From: Poindextera sp965277425
GTDB lineage: Bacteria; Pseudomonadota; Alphaproteobacteria; Caulobacterales; Caulobacteraceae
Assembly (NCBI GenBank): GCA_965277425.1
Contig: CBDICR010000006.1
Coordinates: 248,001-312,000 of the forward strand
Direction of reading: 5' to 3'
Length of the DNA stretch: 64,000 bases
The translations under genes and the position numbers were made by a program. Every line of letters starts with the position of its first letter. The first letter of the stretch is position 1. Below, in pieces: positions 7,990 through 15,977 of this stretch. The notes under the pieces were generated by a model that was not told the origin of the DNA, did no database searches, and was given only the letters and a program-made list of their open reading frames with translations.

Positions 7990-9174
7990 ATGCCGTTGGC
8001 GACCGATCTTCCCTTGGCCGGCCTTAAGGTGGTGGAATTCTCCCATATGGTCATGGGCCCTTCGGTGGGCGTCGTCCTCGGCGACCTGGGCGCCGAGGTG
8101 ATCAAGGTCGAGCCGATCGGCGGAGATGCAACCCGTCGCCTCCAAGGCTCGGGCGCCGGCTACTTTCCGATGTTCAATCGCAACAAGCGGAGCATCTGCC
8201 TCAACCTCAAGGACCCACGCGGCCTCGATATCGCCAAGCGCCTGCTGAACGGTGCGGACGTGATGATCGAGAACTTCAGGCCGGAGGCGATGGACAAGCT
8301 CGGGCTGGGCTATCGCGATCTGTCGCCGTCGAATCCGGGCCTGATCTATTGCTCCGCCAAGGGCTTCCTGCCCGGCCCCTATGACCATCGCACGGCCCTC
8401 GACGAGGTGGCGCAGATGATGGGCGGCCTGGCCTATATGACGGGGCCGCCAGGCCAGCCGCTCCGCGCCGGCGCATCGGTGATCGACATCGCCGGCGGCA
8501 TGTTCGGCGTCATCGGCATCCTGGCGGCGCTTGAGCAGCGCCATCGCACCGGGCGCGGTCAGGCGGTAAAGTGCTCGCTGTTCGAGACTACCGCCTTTTT
8601 GGTCGGCCAGCATATGGCCCAGGCCGCGGTGACGGGGCGCGCGCCTTCCCCGATGCCGGTGCGGATTTCGGCCTGGGCCATCTACGATGTGTTTCAAACC
8701 GCGGACGGTAAGCAGGTCTTCCTCGGGGTGGTGAGCGATTCGCAATGGATCGCCTTTTGCGCCGCCTTCAACCTGCCCGACCTGGGCGCCGATGCGTCGC
8801 TCACCGCAAACAACGACAGGGTCCTGGCGCGGGGGACAATCATTCCCAGGGTGCGCGCCGCCCTGAGCACCTTCACGGAGTCCGAACTGCTGGCGAAACT
8901 GGAGCCGCTTGGCCTGCCGTTTGCGCCGATCGCCAAGCCGGAGGACCTGTTTTCGGACCCACACCTTCTTACCAACGGCGGATTGGCCGAGATCACCCTT
9001 GCGGACGGCGCGACGGTCTGCCTGCCGGCGTTGCCGCTGGAAATGCAGGATCATCGCTTCGGCGTCCGTTTGGATGTGCCGGGCGCCGGCGAACAGTCGG
9101 ATCAGGTGCTGGCCGGCCTGGGCCTCAGGCCCGACGAGATCGACGCGATCAGGGCGTCGGGCGTTGTCGCCTGA
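7990..9174 (+). CDS. CaiB/BaiF family CoA-transferase
   Basis: 394-residue family III CoA-transferase. It has the N-terminal DLGAEVIKVEP and NRNKRSICLNLKDPRG segments, NFRPEAMDKLGLGY, and the C-terminal GLPFAPIAKPEDL segment typical of the interlocked-dimer fold. At the position of the catalytic Asp169 of formyl-CoA transferase this protein reads SLFETTA, i.e. Glu, as many CaiB paralogues do. It would move CoA from a donor thioester to a carboxylic acid. With the divergent HMG-CoA-lyase-like gene it could activate and cleave a hydroxy-diacid such as citramalate (inference from context). Substrate unproven. Confidence 0.85.
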   Translation: MPLATDLPLAGLKVVEFSHMVMGPSVGVVLGDLGAEVIKVEPIGGDATRRLQGSGAGYFPMFNRNKRSICLNLKDPRGLDIAKRLLNGADVMIENFRPEAMDKLGLGYRDLSPSNPGLIYCSAKGFLPGPYDHRTALDEVAQMMGGLAYMTGPPGQPLRAGASVIDIAGGMFGVIGILAALEQRHRTGRGQAVKCSLFETTAFLVGQHMAQAAVTGRAPSPMPVRISAWAIYDVFQTADGKQVFLGVVSDSQWIAFCAAFNLPDLGADASLTANNDRVLARGTIIPRVRAALSTFTESELLAKLEPLGLPFAPIAKPEDLFSDPHLLTNGGLAEITLADGATVCLPALPLEMQDHRFGVRLDVPGAGEQSDQVLAGLGLRPDEIDAIRASGVVA

Positions 9175-9186
9175 GACGCGGCTAGC

Positions 9187-10035
9187 CTATTCTCGCCGCG
9201 CTTTGACGTGTTCCGCGCTCTGGCCGAACGAGTGCAGATCAAGCCGGATCTGATAGCGGTCGGAACGATACTGAGCGAGGGTGAAGAGGATCGCCTCTCC
9301 GGCCGGATTGAACACCGTGCGCCCAATCCGCAGGATCGGCGCGCGAATCTCCACATCCAGCATCGCCGCGAGCGCCGCGTCGGCCGAGGTCGCGGAAATG
9401 GTCTGAGCGGCCGTGCCGATCTTCTGGCCGGCGCGCTCCAACAACCCCAGCATCGGAATGGATTCCAATTCCGCCCGCGTGAACTTCACCCCGAGCCGCG
9501 ACGGCACGTAGCTGACGATGCACCCCAGCGGCTGGTCATCCAGCCAGCGGACTCGTACGGCCCGGATAACCTTCTCGTGCTCCTTTAGATTGAGCGTGTT
9601 GGTCAGGGGCGCGGTGGCGTCCTCCTCGGCGAGTTCGACGAGTTTCGCCTTGGTCGTGCGACCGAAGGTCAGGAGGGACTCGACCGACTGCTCGATGCTG
9701 GCTTCGATTGGCGGCGACGGCGGGCTAAATATGACGCGCGTGCCAACGCGGCGCTTGCGCGCGACAAGACGGTTCTGCGCCAGTTCGTCCAGGGCCCGAC
9801 GCGTGGTGATTCTGGAGACGCCATAGATGCGCGACAGCTCCTGCTCGGTCGGCACCAGTGTGCCAAAGGGGCGCTGGCCGCTGATAATCTCATCGCGCAG
9901 CAACAGGTAAATCTGATGATACAGCGGAACCGGCAGACTCTTGGCCACTCCATTTGACTGGGACTGAGGGGGGCTTTCCGGACTCTGCTTCGCTGCCATG
10001 GCTGTCTTGCTAAAGGCATAGGGGCTCGATGTCAC
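9187..10035 (-). CDS. GntR-family regulator with UTRA domain
   Basis: 282-residue HutC/FarR-type transcription factor. The N-terminal winged helix (about residues 35-110) contains LRDEIISGQ, LVPTEQELSRIYGVSRITTRRALDEL in overlapping parts, and GTRV at the wing. The C-terminal UTRA effector domain (about 125-275) includes IRAVRVRWLDDQPLG and ends with ALAQYRSDRYQIRLDL-like strands. The GTG at 10035 has GAGG upstream; an in-frame ATG at 9999 is an alternative. It is divergent from the LeuC-type gene at 10147, and the intervening CATACTTATATCA element is a candidate operator. It is the only DNA-binding regulator found in the window, so it may control several of the operons carrying the same element. 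Confidence 0.88.
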   Translation of the reverse strand: MTSSPYAFSKTAMAAKQSPESPPQSQSNGVAKSLPVPLYHQIYLLLRDEIISGQRPFGTLVPTEQELSRIYGVSRITTRRALDELAQNRLVARKRRVGTRVIFSPPSPPIEASIEQSVESLLTFGRTTKAKLVELAEEDATAPLTNTLNLKEHEKVIRAVRVRWLDDQPLGCIVSYVPSRLGVKFTRAELESIPMLGLLERAGQKIGTAAQTISATSADAALAAMLDVEIRAPILRIGRTVFNPAGEAILFTLAQYRSDRYQIRLDLHSFGQSAEHVKARRE

Positions 10036-10080
10036 GCCAAGTCGCCTCGAGCGGCCGCGACATTCACCATTGATTTGCTA

Positions 10081-10098
10081 CATACTTATATCAAAATG
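10081..10098. promoter_or_regulatory. AT-rich element between gntR-type gene and leuC-type gene
   Basis: CATACTTATATCAAAATG; the reverse strand reads CATTTTGATATAAGTATG. It sits in the divergent gap between the UTRA regulator and its likely target operon. Nearly the same string occurs at 40411-40424 and 26571-26592. Confidence 0.5.
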
Positions 10099-10146
10099 CG
10101 CTCCCGACGTGCTAAGCATGATCATTGCCTTAGGGAACCGCTACCG

Positions 10147-11553
10147 ATGCCACGGACGTTGGTCGAGAAGCTGTGGGACAGCCACACCGTCCGAGACCTG
10201 GGCAACGGCTCGACTCTGGTCGCTGTCGACCGCATCCTGCTCCACGAGCGCACCGGCGGCGTGGCGCTGAAAAGCCTCGAGGCCGCGGGCCGGCCCGTCC
10301 TGGCCCCCCGGCAGGCGTTCTGCACCATGGACCATGTGGTCGACACCTTCCCCGGCCGGGGCGACGGCACTCTGATGCCCACCGGGACGGGCTTCATCAC
10401 CGCCACGCGCAAGGCGGCAACGTCGGCGGGCATCCGGATCTTCGATATCGGCGATCCGGGCCAGGGCATCGTGCACGTGATTTCACCCGAACAGGCGATC
10501 GTCCTGCCGGGCGTGACCCTCGTCTGCCCGGACAGCCACACCTGCACCCAGGGCGCATTCGGGGCGCTGGCCTGGGGCATCGGATCCACCGAAGCCGAGC
10601 ACGCTCTCGCCACGTCCACACTCAGGGTCGCCCGGCCCAGGCAGATGCTGATCGAGGTCGCCGGCCTTCTGGCGCAGGGGGTCACCGCCAAGGATTTGGC
10701 GCTGCATATCCTGGCCCAGATCTCCGCGTCCGGCGCCAGCGGCCATGCGATCGAATTCGTTGGCGAGGCAATCGACGCGCTGGATCTGGACGGTCGCCAG
10801 ACGCTCTGCAACATGGCGACCGAACTGGCGGCCTTCTCCGCGATCATCGCGCCGGACGATATCGTGCTCGATTACCTGCGCGGGCGCCCCTATGCCCCAG
10901 TCGACGCCGCCTGGGATCAGGCCGAAGCGTTCTGGCGAACCTTGAGATCAGATCAGGGAGCGACCTATGACGCCACGGTAAGTATCGACGCGCGCGACGT
11001 CGAACCCATGATCACCTGGGGGACCAGCCCACAGCAGGCCGTTCCGATCGGCTCGGCCGTTCCGGAATTCGAGAGCGTCGCCCATCGCGAAAGTCGCGAG
11101 ACCTACGATCGGGCTCTTAGCTACATGGACCTTTCTCCGGGCCAGCCGCTGGGCGAGGTTCCGATCGGCGCGGCGTTTATCGGATCGTGCACCAACAGCC
11201 GGATCGGCGACCTGCGCCGGGCGGCGCGGATCCTGCGCGGGCGCAAGGTGGCGCTCGGGGTCAGGGCGATCTGCGTACCAGGCTCGACCAGCGTAAAACG
11301 CCAGGCGGAGGCGGAGGGACTGGACCGGATATTCATCGAGGCCGGATTCGAATGGCGGGAGTCCGGCTGTTCGATGTGCTTCTTCGCCGGCGGTGAGAGC
11401 TTCGGCCTGCGCGAGAGGGTGGTGACGTCGACCAATCGCAATTTCGAGAGCCGTCAGGGACCGGAGACGCGCTCCCACCTGGCTTCGCCGGAAACGGTCG
11501 CCGCCTCGGCAGTCGCCGGGCGGCTCGCCGACCCCCGACGCCTCGCGTCCTGA
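10147..11553 (+). CDS. aconitase-family hydro-lyase large subunit (LeuC-type), set 1
   Basis: 468-residue large subunit of the 3-isopropylmalate/dimethylmalate/maleate dehydratase group. The [4Fe-4S] cysteines are Cys348 (GSCTNSR), Cys408 and Cys411 (CSMC). PDSHTCTQGAFG and the substrate-loop STSVKRQAEAEGL are intact. The ATG at 10147 gives MPRTLVEKLWDSH, the standard N-terminus; upstream in-frame codons are discounted. The small subunit follows 10 nt later. No leuA or leuB is nearby, so a catabolic role hydrating a maleate-type or citraconate-type diacid is favoured over leucine synthesis. Regulation by the divergent GntR protein is likely. Confidence 0.88.
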   Translation: MPRTLVEKLWDSHTVRDLGNGSTLVAVDRILLHERTGGVALKSLEAAGRPVLAPRQAFCTMDHVVDTFPGRGDGTLMPTGTGFITATRKAATSAGIRIFDIGDPGQGIVHVISPEQAIVLPGVTLVCPDSHTCTQGAFGALAWGIGSTEAEHALATSTLRVARPRQMLIEVAGLLAQGVTAKDLALHILAQISASGASGHAIEFVGEAIDALDLDGRQTLCNMATELAAFSAIIAPDDIVLDYLRGRPYAPVDAAWDQAEAFWRTLRSDQGATYDATVSIDARDVEPMITWGTSPQQAVPIGSAVPEFESVAHRESRETYDRALSYMDLSPGQPLGEVPIGAAFIGSCTNSRIGDLRRAARILRGRKVALGVRAICVPGSTSVKRQAEAEGLDRIFIEAGFEWRESGCSMCFFAGGESFGLRERVVTSTNRNFESRQGPETRSHLASPETVAASAVAGRLADPRRLAS

Positions 11554-11563
11554 GGCGCACGGC

Positions 11564-12184
11564 GTGCAATCCTTTACGACGCTTACCGCCGTCGCCATCC
11601 CGCTGCTTCGCGATAACGTCGATACCGATGCAATCATCCCCTCGCGGGAGATCAAGACCGTCTCCAAGGTGGGCCTGGCCGACGGCCTGTTCGCCGGCTG
11701 GCGTTATCGACGCATCGGCGACCGTGAGCCCGACCCGGCCTTTGTGCTCAACGATCCCGTCTATGCGGGAGCCGCGATCCTACTGGTCGGCGAAAATTTC
11801 GGCTGCGGCTCCAGCCGGGAACACGCGGTGTGGGCCTTGGTCGAATACGGCTTCCGAGCCATCCTGGCCACGTCGTTCAGCCCGATCTTCCAGGCTAATT
11901 GCGTGCGTAACGGACTGGCTCCGGTGGAGTTGCCGGCGGCGGCCGTGGCGCAGCTCGCCGCCGCCGTAGCGTCCGCGCCGCAACGGCGGCTGGTGACGGT
12001 GGATTTGACCCGCTGCGTCGTCGTCGGACCGGACGGTTCGGCGACGGACTTCGACATGGGCGCGGAAGCCCGCGAGATGCTGCTCGAGGGAATCGACCCC
12101 ATCGGCCTGACGATGAAGCGGGCGGCGGAAATCGAGGATTTCAGGAATCGCGACCGTCAACTGCGCCCATGGGCCTATCTCTAG
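11564..12184 (+). CDS. aconitase-family hydro-lyase small subunit (LeuD-type), set 1
   Basis: 206-residue swivel-domain subunit. N-terminal LRDNVDTDAIIPSREIK and the GENFGCGSSREHAVWAL loop are the signature of LeuD-type subunits and close the active site over the Fe-S cluster of the large subunit encoded just upstream. The GTG at 11564 is the only suitable start. The gene overlaps the convergent MFS gene by 4 nt. The NVDTDAIIPS segment differs from the biosynthetic DTDQIIP consensus. It most likely acts with the 10147 large subunit as one enzyme. Confidence 0.88.
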   Translation: MQSFTTLTAVAIPLLRDNVDTDAIIPSREIKTVSKVGLADGLFAGWRYRRIGDREPDPAFVLNDPVYAGAAILLVGENFGCGSSREHAVWALVEYGFRAILATSFSPIFQANCVRNGLAPVELPAAAVAQLAAAVASAPQRRLVTVDLTRCVVVGPDGSATDFDMGAEAREMLLEGIDPIGLTMKRAAEIEDFRNRDRQLRPWAYL

Positions 12185-13449
12185 GCGCCCCGATCAGCGA
12201 ACCGATAGCGGCCGAGCGTCAGGAAGGACGCGGCGCCCAACAGGAGCATGACGGCGGCCACGGTCAAGATGCCGGAATAAGAGCTCGTCTGGTCGTAGGC
12301 GCGGCCAAAGGCGCTGGCCGCCACCGCGCCGCCGAGGGCGTAAAGCAGGTAGATCAGGCTATAGACCGAGGCATAGTTCCTGATCCCGAAATAGCGCGCC
12401 ACCAGGAAGGCGACGAGGTCGGATTCCATCCCGGCGGCCAGGCCGATCATGCCGATGGCCACAAAGGCCTGCGGATAGGACAAGGCATGGCCAGCCAGGA
12501 TCAGACAGGCGAGCGCCGGCAGACAGAGCAGCGCGCTGGCCACCGCCGGCGCCCAAACACGGTCCATCAGCCAGCCCGACGCCAGCCGGCCGAGAATGAC
12601 CGAGGCGCCGATCAGCGGCGTCAGGCTGGTCACCTGGACGACCGAGAAGCCGTGCGAACTCAGGATATTCTCCATGTTCGGAGTGGGGCCGCCGACCGCA
12701 AAGGCCGTAGACGCCACGGCGGCGCCGATCAGCCAAAACCGCCAGCCGCGCAGGCATTGCGACACGCTAAGCCCAGCCGCGCCGGCTTGCCGTTCTGCGT
12801 CGGCCGCCCTGCGCCCACGATCATCGAGCCGCCGCGGACCATCGTGGAAAAAGAAAAAACCCACCGGAAGGGCGATGACGATAGGCAGCAGGCCGACCGC
12901 GACATAGGCGCCGCGCCAGCCCAGGATCGCGATCCACCAGGTCATCAGCGGCTTGCAAAGGATCCCGAAGACGCCCGTGCCAAGCAGGCACAGACCGAGC
13001 GCCAAGCCCTTGCGCACTTCGAACCGATTGTTGACCGCCCGCGTCCAGGTTATCGGCAGGGTCCCGGCGCCCAGCACCCCCATCACCGCCCAGGTGAGAT
13101 AGAACTGGGTCAGCGACGGCGTCGAAAAGGCGAAGCCCATGAAGCTCAGCCCAAACAGCGCCAGCGAGGTCAGCGCCGTAGCGCGCACCCCGATCCGGTC
13201 GGCGACCAGGCCGACGATGGGCACGCAGACCATGGTCGTAAGGCTGGAGACCAGCACGCCCAGTTGGATCTGGCCGAATCCCCAATGGAAGGCGTGGGAC
13301 AACTGCGGGGCGAACAGCCCGATGGTGTAAAACGGCATCGGCGTCGCGCCCAGGGCCACCCCCAGCATCGACGCCAGAACGACGCGCCAGCCCTCGCGGA
13401 ACTCGCCATAGCCCTTGCCAGGGCGGGCCACGGCGTCAGAGCCCCCCAT
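12181..13449 (-). CDS. MFS transporter 1
   Basis: 422-residue 12-helix major facilitator. The segment MLGVALGATPMPFYTIGLF forms helix 1. The cytoplasmic loop GLVADRIGVRATAL and a second half starting about residue 215 follow the usual 6+6 pattern. It resembles oxalate/formate- and monocarboxylate-type MFS carriers; the substrate is unknown. I prefer the ATG at 13449 (MGGSDAV) to the upstream ATG at 13506, which would overlap the divergent unknown-family gene. It is convergent with the LeuD-type gene, sharing 4 nt, and is a plausible importer for the diacid handled there. Confidence 0.82.
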   Translation of the reverse strand: MGGSDAVARPGKGYGEFREGWRVVLASMLGVALGATPMPFYTIGLFAPQLSHAFHWGFGQIQLGVLVSSLTTMVCVPIVGLVADRIGVRATALTSLALFGLSFMGFAFSTPSLTQFYLTWAVMGVLGAGTLPITWTRAVNNRFEVRKGLALGLCLLGTGVFGILCKPLMTWWIAILGWRGAYVAVGLLPIVIALPVGFFFFHDGPRRLDDRGRRAADAERQAGAAGLSVSQCLRGWRFWLIGAAVASTAFAVGGPTPNMENILSSHGFSVVQVTSLTPLIGASVILGRLASGWLMDRVWAPAVASALLCLPALACLILAGHALSYPQAFVAIGMIGLAAGMESDLVAFLVARYFGIRNYASVYSLIYLLYALGGAVAASAFGRAYDQTSSYSGILTVAAVMLLLGAASFLTLGRYRFADRGA

Positions 13450-13489
13450 CGAAATCACCAATCGGATCAGCCATGAAGGAGCCGTCCTT

Positions 13490-14200
13490 ATGAGTACCCA
13501 GCGCACCCGCCGCGGCCGGATAAGCTACCAATCCCTCGAGCCTCGCCTCGCGGGCCACGAGCGTGGCCGCGAACGGTTTCATATGACGTTCCAGACGGAC
13601 GGACGCCGAACGCTGTCGGCGATCTGCGAGATCGACGAGGCGCCGACGGTGCTGCGGCATGTGACCATGACCTACGGCGCCGACGGGCGGCCGGCGGAGG
13701 CCTTCGTGCGGATGGATGTCGCCGGCGAATATTTGGGTTCCGGCTGGTTCGATCTGCGCGAACGCCATGCAGACCTGGAGGGGCGCAACGCCCGGGGCGG
13801 GCGCCTATCCAACCGCATCGACCTGGAGCAGCCGCTGGCCTTCATCGGCTGCGATCCGATCGTCTCCGACGCTTGGCACATGGCCAATTATGACCTGTCC
13901 GCCGGACCGGGGCGTCAACACACCAACGGCCTGCTGTCTTCGGCCGACCATCGCGGCGCGACCGGCCCCATGCTCTGGCCGCTGCGCACCGGCATGCAAT
14001 TCGTCGGCCCCGAACACCTCGAGGTCGCCGCCGGCGCCTTCGACGCTCTGCACTTCCAGATCGTCGACACCGCAGGCCAGATGCAGGAGGAGCACCCACC
14101 TTACGATATCTGGACCACCTCCGACGGCGACTACATCGCCCTGCGCTCGGAGGGTTCGCAGCGGCGCTACGAATTGATGGAGTTGCATGACGGCTGGTGA
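13490..14200 (+). CDS. unknown HRGA-motif family protein, copy 2 of 6
   Basis: 236-residue member of the six-copy family. It has RGRISYQSLEPR, RTLSAICEIDE, VLRHVTMTYG, a central DHRGATGPM, VAAGAFDALHFQI and HPPYDIWTTSDG. It is the only copy on the plus strand and the most divergent at the N-terminal half. The ATG at 13490 gives MSTQRTRRGR, aligning with the N-termini of the other copies; the longer open frame upstream has no homologous sequence. It converges with copy 3, the two stops being only about 4 nt apart, so the pair is tail to tail. Confidence 0.7.
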   Translation: MSTQRTRRGRISYQSLEPRLAGHERGRERFHMTFQTDGRRTLSAICEIDEAPTVLRHVTMTYGADGRPAEAFVRMDVAGEYLGSGWFDLRERHADLEGRNARGGRLSNRIDLEQPLAFIGCDPIVSDAWHMANYDLSAGPGRQHTNGLLSSADHRGATGPMLWPLRTGMQFVGPEHLEVAAGAFDALHFQIVDTAGQMQEEHPPYDIWTTSDGDYIALRSEGSQRRYELMELHDGW

Positions 14201-14204
14201 CCGA

Positions 14205-14954
14205 TCAACGGTCCAGTTCCACCAGTTCGTACCATGTTTGCATGTAGCCGCCGACCCCGCCCTGGACGAACAGGCAATCGGCGTCGGCGGTGACCCAGAC
14301 GTCGTAGACAGGGTGGGCGCCCTGGGCGCCGACCATCCACTTGTCCTCATCGGTGAAGCGGAAGTGGCGGCACGAAAAGGTCCCCGCCGCCACCGTCACG
14401 GTCTCGTCGCCCAGATAGTCCAGGAACAGCCGGTTCTCCGCGATGATCGGCGCGCTGGCGCCCCGATGATCCAGCGATGGCAGGAACGACCGCTTCTGGC
14501 GCTTGTGCGGCCCCTTGGCGAAGTCCATGCAACGCGTGTTGTAGCCGTCACAGACGATCGGGTGCGATCCAAACCCGTCGTAGGGTCCCTCGATTTCGAC
14601 CCGCTGCGAGATACGGCCAATGGCCGGCCCGTAGCTCTCACACTCGATGAAGTCGTCGCCCATGCGGAAGAAGCCGGCGCCCATGAAACGGTCGCCGACG
14701 GTCAGCCGTAGCAGGCAGTCCATCGGCCGGCCGTTTTCGTCCACCGAATAGACTACGTCACGCAGCACGGTCGGCCCCGGCTCATCGATCTCGCACTGGG
14801 CGCGGATCGTGACCTTGCCGTCGGTGTGCTGGGTCATGGTGAAAGTCTCGCGACCGCGTTCCTGGTCCAGCCGCTCGGGCTTTTTCGAGGTGTACAGGAT
14901 CTTGCCCTTGATGGTTCGGTGCTGCTGCGCCTGGATTGGCGAAATCTGGTTCAT
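14205..14954 (-). CDS. unknown HRGA-motif family protein, copy 3 of 6
   Basis: 249-residue family member, very close along its whole length to copy 5 at 38825-39553. Shared strings include ILYTSKKPE, AQCEIDEP, FMGAGFFRMGD, FIECESYGP, LDHRGA and GGVGGYMQTWYELVEL. GAGGAT-like Shine-Dalgarno bases (GAGGAT) lie 6 nt before the ATG at 14954. Conservation of whole blocks between distant copies implies functional constraint. It follows the exported VOC gene on the same strand by 32 nt and is probably cotranscribed with it and the MFS gene at 15978. No catalytic motif is recognised. Confidence 0.72.
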   Translation of the reverse strand: MNQISPIQAQQHRTIKGKILYTSKKPERLDQERGRETFTMTQHTDGKVTIRAQCEIDEPGPTVLRDVVYSVDENGRPMDCLLRLTVGDRFMGAGFFRMGDDFIECESYGPAIGRISQRVEIEGPYDGFGSHPIVCDGYNTRCMDFAKGPHKRQKRSFLPSLDHRGASAPIIAENRLFLDYLGDETVTVAAGTFSCRHFRFTDEDKWMVGAQGAHPVYDVWVTADADCLFVQGGVGGYMQTWYELVELDR

Positions 14955-14986
14955 GATTGATCCTCAAAGGTTTGCGGGTGGGACGT

Positions 14987-15934
14987 TCACGCATCCATCA
15001 GTTCGATAAGCTCGCCGGAGGGGCCGACGAGGGTCGCAGCGGGCCTGCCGCGGAAGGGCTCAAGCGCGGCGCGGACAGGCGGCTCGAGGAACAGCGCCCG
15101 ATGGCGATCGAAACTGGAGCAACTGAAGGTCACGATCGCGACACCGGGCGGCAATCCTCCGGGCGGCCGGACTCGGGCGACGGCGCCGGCGGGCAGTTGG
15201 TCCGCCTCGATCTTCGCGCCGTCGCCAAGCGGCACGACCGCCAGCTCCAGGCTTGGCAACTGGCGAATTGGACTGGGAACGGCGCCGAAGGTGTCCTCGA
15301 AAAATCTTAGGGTCGCCGGCAGATCGGGGCCGCCCTGGACAACGATGAAGCAGCGTCCGACGAACGACTTGGCCACGGCCAGGTCAGGCCGGGTCTCGGT
15401 GATCCAGGTGAGATTCAATCGCTCGCCCGCCGGACCCTGCGCCTGCATGGCGCGCAGATAGGGATAGGTCGGCACAAGACTTGGCGGGTGGAGCACCTTG
15501 AAAGGTGACGTTTTCAGGCGCTCGTAGAGCTGATCGGAATTCTGGACGGTGATCTCCGTGGTGCTCCAACCGAACGTACCGACCGACGAGTAGCCCTCCG
15601 GCGTCGATTGCTCGACGAAGCGCAGGAAGGTCGGCTCGTCGCTGGCCGGGCCAAGCACCAGGAAGCGCCGGCCCGCTACGGACGGCGCGCCCCAGCTCGC
15701 CGCGGTAGCGTCCGGAACCTCGCCGCGCTGGATGACGCGGTAGCCCATTACCTGGGTCCAGGCCTGCTCGACCGGCCACAGGTCGTCGGCGGTGATGGTG
15801 ACGCCGCGAATCGGACCCAGTGTGCCGGGAGCCTGGGCCGCCGGCGCGGGCGGATCCGCAGAGCCCGCGCCTGCCGCCAGACCTAAAGGGAGGGCTGCGA
15901 GGCTGGCCTGAAGCATCCGTCGACGGGTCTGCAC
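14987..15934 (-). CDS. exported VOC-superfamily protein 1 (Tat-like signal)
   Basis: 315-residue protein starting at GTG 15934, with GGAG 9 nt upstream. The N-terminus VQTRRRMLQASLAALPLG has a twin-arginine-like signal and a hydrophobic stretch ending near AGSADPP, so the product is probably periplasmic. Two vicinal-oxygen-chelate modules follow: one from about residue 45 (VTITADDLWPVEQAW) and one from about 190 (SFVGRCFIVVQGGPDL). Glyoxalase, dioxygenase and binding proteins share this fold; metal ligands were not assigned. It is homologous throughout to the protein at 17527-18501. It lies between an unknown-family gene and an MFS gene on one strand. Confidence 0.72.
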   Translation of the reverse strand: MQTRRRMLQASLAALPLGLAAGAGSADPPAPAAQAPGTLGPIRGVTITADDLWPVEQAWTQVMGYRVIQRGEVPDATAASWGAPSVAGRRFLVLGPASDEPTFLRFVEQSTPEGYSSVGTFGWSTTEITVQNSDQLYERLKTSPFKVLHPPSLVPTYPYLRAMQAQGPAGERLNLTWITETRPDLAVAKSFVGRCFIVVQGGPDLPATLRFFEDTFGAVPSPIRQLPSLELAVVPLGDGAKIEADQLPAGAVARVRPPGGLPPGVAIVTFSCSSFDRHRALFLEPPVRAALEPFRGRPAATLVGPSGELIELMDA

Positions 15935-15977
15935 TGGGAGAGACTCCTCGGTTTGAAGGGGTTGCGGCGCCGCCACG

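Noticed and set aside
10147..12184. Leucine biosynthesis operon
   Set aside because: leuA and leuB are absent, two further paralogous pairs exist, and the neighbours are catabolic.
12169..13476. 435-codon open frame on the plus strand
   Set aside because: It mirrors MFS transporter 1, is very rich in charged residues and Gln/His, and has no domain.
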